From contig NC_090288.1 of assembly GCF_037392515.1 (NCBI RefSeq), positions 60,807,673 through 60,871,672 on the forward strand: a stretch of 64,000 nucleotides of DNA. Direction: 5' to 3'. A program made the position numbers and the translations under genes. This document shows, in pieces, positions 1 through 11,349 of this stretch (the first letter of the stretch is position 1; each line of letters opens with the position of its first letter). Under the pieces are notes generated by a model that saw only the letters and a list, made by a program, of their open reading frames with translations, did not search any database and was not told where the DNA came from. Origin of the DNA: Haliotis asinina. Its lineage: Eukaryota; Mollusca; Gastropoda; Lepetellida; Haliotidae.

Positions 1-3000
1 CGCCCCATACCTCGCTTCCATGATACAATATGGTATTGAGATTTGTTTTCAAATTAACACTGCTTACTACACATTGCTGACCAAAAGGATTTTGCATGAA
101 CATAACGATTTCTTCCTCGGAAGCGAGGTTGTGGGCGAAATGACAATATTATTGTAAGTAATATTATATTGAACAGTTTGATGACGATTTATATTCTCTT
201 AACGCCCTGGATGCCACAGGGACATATATGTCCTTCCTCTACATCCCTCACTTTGAAGTCCAATAAAATTCTAAATATACCACGCATGTATAATTACTTC
301 ACAGTTTGGAATTCTGCGAGAAATTCCCTGTTTCTTGATACCATCCACTATTATCTCAGATCAGGCTAAAGTGCTTAAAATTGCCTTTCAAAATAGGCTT
401 CATTGTAAATGTCAATTTTCAAACTGTACAAAATCGATTTCACAGCGTTATTTGCAGCATGTTTTGAAACATGAAAATCGGGTAATTACTGGGAGTAATG
501 AATTTCAAAAATAGCATATTAATGATAACTGATATCACGTTTTCATGTAAGGAGTAATGATAATTCTGAAACGTCGCCGATGAACCCAGAATCGGTTGAG
601 ATGTTTTCGAAAATACACATACAGGAAGGCCGAAGTGCGCTTTCCGCCATATTGGATAGTGTTTACAAAATCACATTTCGAGAAGGCGTGACGCCTATAA
701 CATCACGTATATTTCATAGTCTGCTGCGACAAGCGCATCATTGAACTCCCCACACATCTTAGAATCTAATTACAAATGGCCTTGTCACCAATACCAACTG
801 TCTAGGTAAAACAAAACGAAAGATAACGGGTATGAAAACGAACGCTGTGCTCGAAAGACCGCGCTTGTTTGAAATGTAAACAAAGAAAAAATACAATTCT
901 ACACTGCGTAGCATTTTCGGAAATTTTCCAACATCCAGTCGTGTAATCATTGCTTACTATGGCTCAATAGGCTTAGTATATTCAGGGGAAGAGTATCGTA
1001 GCAAGAAATAGCAAATTAAAAATACATACAGTGAAATCATTTGGTAATTCATAAGAAACAATCAAACTTATAGTGCAGCCTGACGCCATTGACTGAAGCA
1101 AAATCACGCAGAACGACAGCGGTACTTATCGGCATTTCTGGTATCTTCCGTCATTTACAATGTAAACGATAAAAACATATACACAGATAGTCAGACTACT
1201 TCTGATTACTTACATCTCACATTTATGCACAAAAGATCCTGAATCAAGGAAAAAGTCCCCGCAAAATCCTGTGTACCCTTGTTAGCGAAGCCGCCATTTT
1301 GAAAGAAATCGGTCATCGGTAGTGATGTCACACGTCAACATTGTTGGACATATTAGGCACTTCCTTTGAGGTGAAGGTCGGTTGGACAAGAGTAAACACA
1401 ATGCCCATACCATTCTGATTGCACATTTAGTATTGTGATATATATTTTGCGTATCGTTCAGATATTTTTTCATGATACTAATTTCGGTATCTACATATAT
1501 CCATGTTCAACACCATACCATATGTGAATATAAGCTATGCGTTTTTATTCTTTGAAAGCTTTTGATTGTTTGAATAATATTTACATGGGAAATTGACTCC
1601 GTAAGTGTACTATACCACATTTTAAGCCTGTACACAAGTGTTGGAAGATCACACGTAACCATTACTGCAACATGTGCTTTAGTTCCCGTGATGTACAATA
1701 TTCAGTACGTTGGGACAAATATTGCAGTTTCATATGAGCAGGTTAATAAACAGCGAATTAATTCCAACTTACAAACAAAACTGATAATATTAATGAAAGT
1801 GATTTGTACATTTTAGGAAATGCAGGGGCACATATATTTAAAGGAATTGTCTTGTTCATTGTATTGGTTTGTGTCGTTTTTATAGACAAATCAGTTACGA
1901 ATATTGATTGACCAGGTGCGAGTTTGTCAAAAACGGTTTATGATTCATTATCATTTTTTAGATAATAAAGTCAATTCAAATTCGATTAAAATACATCTGA
2001 TGGCAGAATATCTAACTCAAACAATATTTATACGAAAATTGTTAAAAATATATAAACCAGGTCATGTTTTGATTTGGACAAGCGTTACATCCATATTCCA
2101 ATACTTCTGTACTGAAAAAGCGATCTCTTTGTACCTTTCACTGCATACTTATGAAGTGAAATAATTTTATAATCATTAGAAGAAATGTCTGTTTCCTAAG
2201 TGAATATACAATAAATATTAAGGTGTTGTGAAGTTTTCATTTGCGCTAAACTGATGCTAGACAGGTGCGCGTGTTGCTCACAATACGATATGTAGTAAAA
2301 CCGTCTAATTGATGACATATTCAGGACACTATTTCAGTGATAAAACCATTTATTTTTCATTTTGGCTAAAAAGTGTTGAATTCTGACACAGAAGCCGAGA
2401 TCTTTTACACATTGAGTTGAAATTAGGTTAGATATATACTAATCAGCATCCAGAGTTGTCTTTTTCCGACGGCAAAAAATGCACAAAACATGCCGTGACG
2501 TCTACTAGAATGTCGCATTATTTTCAGTTATTTCATTACATTTGAAAATGTGGCTGTTACTCCGTTAATAACGATGCAAAATTAATCCAAATACAATTAC
2601 ACAAACAGGACAATATGGGAATCTAAGATCTAAATTATGTATCGGATAGGGACATCCAAATCGCTGTTACCTGCTTTTTTATGGAGTACACTGAATTCTT
2701 TTCTTACAAATTGTGACACTACCAAAAGGTATCCTTTCTCATTGGAGAACTTTGTATTGGAATAGTTTGGTTCACTGTGAACAAAACATAACGAAAATAT
2801 ACTGTCCGTATCCACAGCAAATTCTCTCCATGTGATCTGAGTTACATTGACCTAATGTAAACCACAGCGGAGTTATACCCCCTTATCTTTATACGTGCAT
2901 CACCTCTCTCTTGACGTTTGACGTCATAAAAGAAAATCGATTTTTGACATTTATTGCGGATCATTTTTGGTTTTGTGAGTATTGCGTTATGCATTAACAC

Positions 3001-3650
3001 ATAAATCCATTTCATATACACTTATGTCGTTCAGATATCAAGCTGTCGTTTCTTCGTTCACACTTTCCGTAAAGATGCCAAATTAAAAAAATCGTAGCAG
3101 AGTGCAATTATCAGTGTCTATTCCTCAGACCACTGAGGTAGCCGCAGTTATATTTATACCAACGGATAGGATTCTACATTTCTGTGCAATTTTATGGCCG
3201 TGCGCAGATCCAGGACCACGTGAGCGCAAATCTCGCACAACGTTCACTTTTCAAACCTTAACTACGAAAATGTGCGCCTGAAAAAAAACAAACTCGGCAT
3301 CCAAGGGGTTAAACCATACAAGGTAATATGACTGTCTCACTTCTACTACCAACGAAAGTTTAGGTCAGTACATTCAGCTGAAGTTGACTAGTCATACGAC
3401 ATTCCACGACTGCATTGTGGGAATGTAAACATTGCAAACATTACCGTGTCTGTAAAATTTTGAGTCGAACTATGAGATATTTTATCCTTCGGAAAACATA
3501 AACTTAGTGTTTCCACCAATGATGTTAGCTGTGTGATGCAACTGCAAACCAAGAAACGGGATGCGACGAAGCACTTCACTGTGGGAGGCTGTACGAGGCG
3601 ATGGCAACTGACATCCATCGTGACGTGATTCTTCAAAGGCATTTAGAAGT
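1..3650. other. Gene-free AT-rich stretch
   Basis: Only short open frames occur on either strand. None carries a recognisable domain or a convincing pair of splice sites. I see no tandem array or mobile element that I can name here. Confidence 0.5.
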
Positions 3651-3705
3651 TGGCGTAGTAATACAGGACAATTTTTTATCGATAGCGACTTCTTGAGTTT
3701 ATTTT

Positions 3706-3750
3706 GTCGACGTTTCGGGGCTTATCCTAGCTCCCTCATCATATGACGTC
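3706..3750 (-). ncRNA. Degenerate hammerhead-ribozyme-like motif (retroelement remnant)
   Basis: Read on the minus strand, the segment has a GATGAG box, then a pairing block (GGGAGCT with AAGCCCC around a 5-base loop), then a CGAAAC box. This is the CUGAUGAG / stem II / GAAAC order of a hammerhead ribozyme core. GACG before the core can pair with CGTC after it, which would close a further stem. The conserved first C of CUGAUGA is A here and stem I is nearly absent, so it would probably not cleave. Such motifs are known from Penelope-like elements and retrozymes. No reverse transcriptase is recognisable next to it. Confidence 0.35.
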
Positions 3751-3799
3751 ATAATGCTATGACAACATGATACCAGTAGCTAACAGGAATGCTATGACA

Positions 3800-5740
3800 A
3801 CATAATAGAATAAGTGGTGAATGGTTCCAACTAACATGACTCACAGAATGAATACATCTTATCTGGATATAGAGTAGTGTTGTTGGATTAAATTAGAAAT
3901 GCCAGATCTCGTAAACTTGTAAGTTTAGACATGTACAGATATTGTTGATAAATGTATTGCATGTATAGCATGTTAAGTAATTATTGTTCATCCATGGGAG
4001 CCCGTGTCGGTCTTTTTAATATGATTTTGAAATGACTGGCATACCCTTTAGTCTGGGTGAGATTTTAAAATTGCTCGAGCATGTCGATAAATCAAAGTTT
4101 GGATGTCGGTTAAGTTACCGCCATCCTCGCGTAATATTTGAAGGTTTATCAGTGTGCTAAATAATTTTGATTTTAGGCAAGTGGAAGCCTGCTTATATTC
4201 GATGGAAATAATCGCCAAGGGATCGACCTGCCGCCATACTGGGATGCTGGTAACGCACGTTATCAACATCACCTTAGGTATGGTGATTGTACCTCAACAC
4301 CATCAATTGCTCATTTTGAACGTAATTTATATTACTAACCGATACCTTCTGATGTTTAATCAACTGAAATTTCAAAACTGTTCGCAGTCAGTATGATGGT
4401 AATTTGAAACAGGGTATGAAACAATTCAGCCAGACTACAGGACTGCTTAGATGTAAAACTTGTCAGCCATGACCAAACTTACCACAAAATATCTTCATAT
4501 ACCTGTCTAAATTTAATCCCGACCGTCGGTCAGATGCATTTGAGCATCTGGAAGTCAGTGCTGAATATAACCCGTCCTGGGCAGTCTGGCATGCAGATAT
4601 TTCAAACGGTGGAATTTGGAATGTAGTTTTGGCTTATTGGTATCTTGATGTCGTCAATAGCAACGGTCCCGAAGACTCGGTTGACAATACCAACAGAGGC
4701 TCGATAAACAGCAACACATATATTAAGTATTGTCAGCGGTGTCCAAAGTAAGTGTGAATCACACAAAAGTTACAATATCAAATATACATGACAGACCCAT
4801 GTTTGTCCGTTCGAGAATAGCTGACATGTTGTGGCGACCAAACAAACAGGCGCCAAATACAATATCTTTTGAACACTGACTACCAAGCCAGGGCTACAAT
4901 GATCTGAAAAGTTCCATTTCTACACTGATACAAATGCAAATACGTGGTTTTAACACTGTGAGCGGCACACATTCGGCGGTCGTTTTCGACAGGCAGTCTC
5001 TTCACGACTGAAGTGCGAGAGGTGAGTGACACTGATGCAGTGTAGTATTTTCCCATTTCTCGGTTTCTAGACATATAGTCTAAAACCTTTGTAGGTTGTA
5101 AAAGCAAAGACATAGATTTAAAACATTGTTTGGTATTTAATAGATTTGATAGATTCAAAACATTCAGCGTCCATGTAATGTAATGAATGCTCGCAACTGT
5201 TGGTGTAAGTGAACCGGGACATTGTCATACCGGGTATCTCAACGAGGAACTATATAACATTAGTAGGGGCTAAGTTTAAGCTCATGGATATCCGTACAAA
5301 TTTGAGAATTCAAATAGAATGCAGGCTGTTGAATTGACGTGACATTGAATTGTCAATCGAAAATCTGCTGTTGTATGGCTGTTATTTAATGTTTTTTTTC
5401 CACCATTAAACCTGAAACATAATTTCATTCCATACATAATCTCTCTCGTATTGTCGAGGATTGGGCTACATGTATGCAAAATGGATGCGAAATGTGAAGG
5501 TTTTGCATACAATGTGTGAATTTCTTCGGCTCGTACATGCCGGGATTTTGGATAGCATGAGGATTAAGCAAGCCATCGCCAGAAAACCAGTGTTCTATGT
5601 CCACTTTTGATTGAGCATTATGCGGAAGCTCAGAGTCTATTTTGCTGTATATTCCATCTCATGGCAAAATTTCACCGTGATATATAGCCAAGAAAGTGGT
5701 TTGCCTTGTTATATCGCCGTAAAATAACATAAATTGTCTG
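3800..5740. other. Gene-free stretch
   Basis: No coding frame, RNA gene or repeat in this interval can be supported from the sequence. Confidence 0.45.
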
Positions 5741-5744
5741 TGTT

Positions 5745-6535
5745 TTATTCACAAGACGTAGATACATTCATTTTACAGAGTAACAATAAATATTATAATG
5801 TTGGTAAGACATGGCACCGTCGCCGTTACTGTAAATATATATATAGTAATATTCACAAGAGAAGGTACATTCGTTTTACATCGAAATAATATGACGTTAT
5901 GCATGTTGGTAAATCGTAGCATCTCAGTCCATACTCTAAGTTGTAGTGTTCAAAAACGTAGGTATATTCGCTCTACAAAGAGATAAAATTATACATGTTG
6001 GTAAGTGGTGGCACCGCAATCCATGCTGTAAGTTAAGTAGTAATATTGGCAAGGGTAGGAACATTCGTTGTACAAAAGGATAATATAAGGTTGGTATCAA
6101 GTCGATGCTGTAAGTAATAATATTAGTATTCACAATCGTTTACTAAGTCATATCTTGTGTGGTTTACTAACTTCACAACGAACAGACGCCACAATCCTAT
6201 TCACTCTCGTTATCACTCTCTGCTATCTGTAGCTTCTTTTCTAAAGAAAGTTAGGACATTGCTGACGATTTCTCGACACTGACATGTCAAACGGCGATCT
6301 CTTCTCGGCTGTTCGGACATGTTGACAATCAACTGACAAAGTTGCACCCGTTCACAATCATTGACCCAACCAGTTGTAACACGGCAATGTAATGCATTAG
6401 TAGTCACTTGATCAGGTCAAAGAGAACAAACTGTAGTATAATGTTATGAATGTTGTTAAGTCGTGACACCGCTGTCAGTGCTGTATGTAGTTACTGCAGT
6501 ATTCACAAGAGTAGGTACATTCGTTCTATAGTCAT
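5745..6535. repeat. Degenerate tandem repeat, unit about 100 bp
   Basis: The pattern 'atgttggtaag ... tggcaccg ... tgctgtaagt ... attcacaagag.aggtacattcgtt' recurs about four times from 5745 to 6140. It occurs once more at 6435-6535, after unrelated DNA. A stray piece of the same motif ('cagtccatgctgtaagtac') lies near 7290. Units differ strongly and vary in length, so this looks like an old array. Confidence 0.6.
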
Positions 6536-6637
6536 GCATGCATGACTCTTTTTTCTGTCGTGAATAGGTATATTCAAATGTTAGTACACAAAGATCATAA
6601 TTATATATGCTGAAGAGTCATGAGTCAGGGGTATTTT

Positions 6638-7120
6638 TTTCAATTTTAGTGCCATTTGAACTTACATAAATTTTGTTGAATTTCCCTCTCTGAATATAGT
6701 GTTATAGGGGATGAAGTCTATCCATTTCTCCACAAAAGCTGCTTGATAGTATCAACATGTAGTTTCACTGAGACTCTACAGGTGTGCATCTCATACACCT
6801 TGTTCATCCAATTTGTTAATTTTGGTCCCCTCTACGGATGTTTTAACGTAGTTGAATTTGGTTCTATTCATCCTGTTCGTCCCATACAACAGGTGTACCT
6901 TATTCACTTCTTCTCAAAACCCACTGCACAAAACACACTTGTCTTACATTTATCTTTATTAGAGACTGTAAAGATGTGGATCTCATATTTTGTTTTTGTA
7001 TTTCACAGGTTTTTTTTGGTATGTTTAGAGACATTTGAACTTCGATAAACTTTGTGGAATTTGTCACTGATGATAGTGAACTTTGGGATTAAATCTACCC
7101 ACTTCTCCACGTAAACTGTT
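6638..7120. repeat. Diverged direct duplication of about 100 bp
   Basis: Segments 6638-6742 and 7015-7120 share the same order of words: 'catttgaactt', 'taaa.tttgt.gaattt', 'gatga..tctatccatttctccac.aaa.ctg'. They are about 375 bp apart and clearly diverged. Nothing else is seen between 6540 and 7445. Confidence 0.5.
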
Positions 7121-7447
7121 TATTCTGATAACGTACCTATTGAAATAGCGGTGGAGGTTTTTGAGGTCAAAGTTTAACTTGTACAGCTTACGTATGTAAT
7201 AGAGATCTATGCCGTTTCCCAGCCGTGAGTAGGGGCAGTTGTAACTTGCTGCTCACCCTACTTTGTACATGTTGACGAATCATCACACATCAGTCCATGC
7301 TGTAAGTACAGATAGCCATTTGCTCATTCATTCGTTTGGTCTGTTGTTCATTATCTTTCAAATATTTCTTAAAACAAGAATTCCAGAGAATTCTATGTGG
7401 TAATTGGACCAATCAGTATCGAGATTGATCACGTGACATGGAGATGA

Positions 7448-7628
7448 AACGATCTGGAGTGATTGAGTGGCTTTAATTTTAAGCTGCTTTTAGCAATATT
7501 CCAGCAATATCACGACAGGGGACAACAGAAATGGCTTTACACATTGTACCCATGTGGGGAATCGAACCTGGGTCTTCGACGTGACGAGCGAACCCAATAA
7601 CTGCCAGACTACCCCACCACCCATGGAC
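7448..7628 (-). mobile_element. tRNA-headed SINE (family A), reverse orientation
   Basis: On the minus strand the element starts with a tRNA-like head of the form 'GGTGGGGTAGTCTGG ... GTTCGCTCGTCACG ... CAGGTTCGATTCCCCACAT'. The B box GGTTCGATTCC is intact. A body with 'GATATTGCTGGAATATTGC' follows and it ends in a CACTCAATCACTCC tail. Other copies in the window lie at 9678, 13384 and 27843. Confidence 0.75.
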
Positions 7629-7629
7629 C

Positions 7630-8480
7630 ACTGAAACATCCCTTATTTATGATTTTTATCAAATGTAATTTGTAGGCTATGGAACTAAAACAAGATAAAG
7701 AACAAAAATACATCACCGTACAGGGACAATAAGCCTAGGGTTCATTTGCATTTCTGACACATAGAACACTAGGTTTGAACAAAATGACAAATCTGTTTGA
7801 CCAAGTGTTTAATCTGCAAGCGTTTTTCGTTAATTTCTTATTAGGAATTTACTTTGAGAAAATACTTTGAGTTATTTTTTCAAGTCTTTTTGAAATAACA
7901 CATATATATGTGCACAATTTTTGCACAAACATTTGATAGAGTATACAATAGTTTTGAAATTGCTGTTCTAAACATCAAGTTCGATTTTCTCGAAAAGGGG
8001 TTTTTTAGGACGTAGAACACTCTGGTTTTCAGGCGACGAGGTATGTAACTCAGAATGGTGAAGAAAACATATTCAAGAAATTGTGAACTTAGCGGTGTAC
8101 CTCGCGTTTTGAGGTAGCAAGTGCCGTGACAATAACTCAATTTTCAATGCGTATTTCGCGTTATGTCCTATCGTGCCTATTCGAATTGGAGTTGGAGATA
8201 TAACAAGTGATGCTGTTGTGAAATAACAATCACCACAAAACGTGTCTGCATGAGGTATTTCAGGGTATGCGACCGTATTTTAATGAATACCCAATAGGGT
8301 AACGATAACTGGGTTCTATCTATACATGTCGCTAGATGTGGCAGCGTATGGCAAGCCGCCCACATTTATGTAGAAATTAATAATATCTTCAGACGTCAGA
8401 TGTTATTATGATATCTGTATTATCTGTAAACATACCAATGTGAGTAAATATTTGAATTTTGTTTAACACCTTCTGAATGA
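7630..8480. other. Gene-free stretch
   Basis: AT-rich DNA with no supported feature. Confidence 0.4.
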
Positions 8481-8483
8481 AAA

Positions 8484-8484
8484 C

Positions 8485-8517
<33 letters not shown>

Positions 8518-8520
8518 GTT

Positions 8521-8560
<40 letters not shown>
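8484..8560. repeat. Compound microsatellite (AT)n(GT)n
   Basis: A run of alternating AT is followed by two runs of GT broken by GGTT. No gene is seen between 8560 and 9015. Confidence 0.9.
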
Positions 8561-8562
<2 letters not shown>

Positions 8563-9019
8563 ATGTACTATGAACTACATATAACCATGTGATGTATATT
8601 ATATTCCATGTGAGGTATCTTCAGTTTATTTCAATATATTTCTGTATCCATTCAGGATATCTTTAGAATATTTTAATAATTGTGAAAACTGTTTCTGGTC
8701 GCGATCGACTTTTGGTGAGTACGGTGTTAAATAACAAACAAGACTATTACTGCGACCCAAAATGGCTATAGCTAGTATGTCCAGTTTTTATGTCTCTCAC
8801 TAATACTCATTTGCTGTCACATAACCACTACAAGCAATATGTGGGTCACCTGTCTCGTGTGTTTAGTTGTACGCATGCACAACACAACAAAACACGGTCA
8901 ACATTAGTTCAATTCAGAATAAGAAGGTCATATTCAGATGTAAATCCATGTATGAGCGTTACATTTTCGAACGTTCAAATTTCACTCAGTTGCTGTCAAA
9001 TGAGCGAGAGCGAGGCTTT

Positions 9020-9041
9020 TACGTGTGTGTGTGTGTGTGTG

Positions 9042-9073
<32 letters not shown>

Positions 9074-9095
9074 CCTCTCTCTCTGTGTGTGAGTG
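9020..9095. repeat. Compound microsatellite (GT)n(CTGT)n(CT)n
   Basis: Runs of GT, then TCTG, then CT lie head to tail. The Val/Cys-rich and Thr/Arg-rich open frames over this run are products of the repeat and are not genes. Confidence 0.9.
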
Positions 9096-9124
9096 TGTTC
9101 ATTGACACGTATATCCCTACTGCG

Positions 9125-9240
9125 TAGACGATGCTCAAACTGCTGATCACTTGATTGTCTTTTGCAAACGCTATTATTTAAAGACCGCCGCCATATAGCT
9201 GGAATGTCGCTGAGTGCGGCGTTAAAGAAGAAACCACCCA
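9125..9240 (+). mobile_element. Gastropod short interspersed repeat (family B), 3' part
   Basis: The segment carries 'gatgctcaaactgctgatcact', then 'tatttaaagaccgccgccatatagctgg', then 'gctgagtgcggcgttaaa'. This matches the 3' half of the fuller copy at 46236-46525. The 5' half is absent. Confidence 0.75.
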
Positions 9241-9677
9241 ACCACGGATGTCTGGTCGGCAGAATGTTCAGTTTGTGAGTTAGGTCAATGAGGAACAATT
9301 GAGCATGCATGAAATGGCCTAGTCCAATGTCCCTTACGATCGAATCCTTTATATTATGATTTATGTTTTGATAAAAACCGGTTTCTAATTAAATCAAACT
9401 GACAGTATTTTGTAACACATCTGTAACGAAAACCACTTTCTCTTTAAATGACTTCTAAGAAAAGCATTGAATCATGAATGAACTGAAGGTATGGCGGTAC
9501 ATTCAGAACCGCCCAGATCCTTTCCCGTTTTAAACGCAGTTTGAATTTCGCTGTGATTGACCGAAATTAAATATGCACACCTCCTGTTATTTAAGAAATT
9601 CAAAACTGTTTCCTGCACTGCCAATTCTGCCTAAACAAAGTTTTCAACATCGGCTCCTTTATCATCTGTTGAGATGC

Positions 9678-9830
9678 TAAGGCGGTGTGGTAGCCTTATG
9701 GCTATAGTGTTTGCTCGTCAAGACCCAGGTTCGATCCCCCCACATGTAAACAATTTGTCAAGCCTATTTCTAGTGTCCCCCGCCGCGATATTGCTAGAAC
9801 ATTTTAAACGTCACACTCACTCACATTTGG
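9678..9830 (+). mobile_element. tRNA-headed SINE (family A)
   Basis: A tRNA-like head ('ggtgtggtagcc ... gtttgctcgtca') is followed by the B box 'ggttcgatccc', a body with 'gtcccccgccgcgatattgct', and a CACTCACTCAC tail. It lies about 150 bp upstream of the first galactosyltransferase reading frame. Confidence 0.75.
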
Positions 9831-9979
9831 GTAACTTCCAAAAATGCCACCTTACTTGGGCGTTTAAGGTACACCATTTGCTATCGTGGATCCAGTCCCA
9901 CAGATCTATAATACTCAATATGAAATCAGTTGTCAAATGTTATAGAGGTGTTGTTGAATAGTGATTGATCTGTTCTAGG

Positions 9980-11047
9980 ATGGCTAGCATGATCCGGTTG
10001 AAGAGGCTCAGAAGTATGTCATGGCCGTGCATGTTGACCCTGCTGTGTATTGTGACTACTGGGGTCAGTTTGCTGAGCAGAGAGTTCGTTACTGTTGCCA
10101 AGGACGATAGGGCAGTGGCGATCACGACAAGCACAACAAAGACTGGAAACGCATCGAGGCAAATAACCATTCCACCAACCACTCCAAAGACGATCAATAA
10201 ACACAAGGCAGATATTATGAGAGCTTCTAAAAGAGTTCGCGCGGTGTCTGACCCCATGCTGCGATATCTCAGCATCACACACAGTAAAGAGGATGTTTGG
10301 GATAATTTACATTTGTACAAATTCTCTATGAACGCCGACAACTGTAAGGGTAGGGCCCCCGTAGTGGTAATAGTGCATAGTGCCATGTATAACACACACA
10401 AACGAGAAAGAATTAGGAAAGACATAAGGGGCAGTGACTCAAAGCGCGAACCATTATTGACTGTTGTTTTTCTAGTCGGGGAAACGACCAACGCATCATT
10501 ACAGGCAAAAGTTAAAAGGGAATCGCAAAAGTATCAAGACATTGTACAAGGGAATTTCATAGATTCTTACCACAACCTGACCCACAAGCACATCATGGGT
10601 TACCACTGGGTTATCAATCATTGTAAAACTGTACGCTATGTTATCAAAATTGACGATGATGTCGTTGTCCACGTTGACAACGTCTTAAGGTACCTGTTGT
10701 TGAACCCTCTCCCTGAAGAGCATATTATGTGCGTCGTTCTGCCGATGACCGTGAAAAGTACACGCGGAAAGTGGGCCATTTCTGATCAGGAATACCCTTT
10801 TATCAGGTACCCTCGATATTGTGCTGGATTTGCATATATAACAACGCTGTCAGTTGTCAAGAGACTACACGCTGCTTCAACTTACATCAGGTCAATATGG
10901 GTTGATGACACTTATGCTACCGGCCTTCTTGCACTTGCATCCAACACCAAACTGATAAGTTTTCCCAATGGACAATACTATAACGGGTTGCAGAAGCCAC
11001 CCGCACGATATAAAACAGAAGGGATGTTTATATTGTACCGTGATTAA
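9980..11047 (+). CDS. Beta-1,3-galactosyltransferase-like protein, GT31 family (tandem copy 1)
   Basis: Encodes 355 residues in one coding exon. Residues about 12-32 form a hydrophobic signal anchor after a basic stretch (RLKRLR), as expected for a type II Golgi enzyme. A Thr/Lys-rich stem follows. The catalytic region shows GT31 landmarks: VVVIVHSAMYN..KR..IRKDI, a VVFLVGET strand, DIVQGNFIDSYHNLTHKH, the metal-binding KIDDDVVV (DDD at 225-227), a YP.Y.CAGFAY segment and a DDTYATG motif (309-312) where the family usually has EDV..G. By family, it should move galactose or a related sugar from UDP-sugar to a glycan in beta-1,3 linkage. The acceptor cannot be told. The start chosen is the ATG after TGTTCTAG, which could be a 3' splice site joining an upstream non-coding exon; a second ATG lies three codons on. 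NxS/T sites occur at NAS and NLT. Copy 2 is 4.2 kb downstream. Confidence 0.93.
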   Translation: MASMIRLKRLRSMSWPCMLTLLCIVTTGVSLLSREFVTVAKDDRAVAITTSTTKTGNASRQITIPPTTPKTINKHKADIMRASKRVRAVSDPMLRYLSITHSKEDVWDNLHLYKFSMNADNCKGRAPVVVIVHSAMYNTHKRERIRKDIRGSDSKREPLLTVVFLVGETTNASLQAKVKRESQKYQDIVQGNFIDSYHNLTHKHIMGYHWVINHCKTVRYVIKIDDDVVVHVDNVLRYLLLNPLPEEHIMCVVLPMTVKSTRGKWAISDQEYPFIRYPRYCAGFAYITTLSVVKRLHAASTYIRSIWVDDTYATGLLALASNTKLISFPNGQYYNGLQKPPARYKTEGMFILYRD

Positions 11048-11349
11048 GTGCGCCTTGTGGAGCACAAGAAGACGTACACGAAGTGTGATGTCGACCTCCA
11101 GATGATGACGCTGTCACAAGGAGAGTTATGTACTGAACTGTGACATGTCTGTGATGCTGCTTGCATAAAAGGAATTACAGACATAAATTGCGGGCGATTC
11201 TGCTAGTGTTCATCCAATGATGTGCAGAGGTAGGGTGGTCGAAATGAAAGCAATGCTGCTTGGATAAGGGGATAGCATTGTACAGCCAATCAGACTTGCC
11301 AATCTGCTACGCAAAGTCATTTCTGATGAATCATGATTTTCTTTTGCAG

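Larger units (their letters stand above)
9262..11345 (+). repeat. Segmental duplication, copy 1 (partner 13737-15975)
   Basis: Homology between the two copies starts near 'ttcagttt.tgagtta.gtcaatga' (9264 and 13742). It runs through the galactosyltransferase gene and ends near 'acaaagtcatttctgat' (about 11330 and 15960). Flanks are patchily alike, with insertions. The SINE at 9678-9830 sits inside copy 1 and has no match in copy 2, which suggests it inserted after the duplication. The two genes start 4208 bp apart. Confidence 0.8.

Noticed and set aside
8790-9310. Three overlapping frames of 86-104 codons
   Set aside because: They run over the compound microsatellite and are low-complexity repeats of its units.
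9940-10491. 183-codon minus-strand frame (and its twin at 14148-14699)
   Set aside because: Both lie opposite the conserved galactosyltransferase frames and share only the similarity imposed by them.
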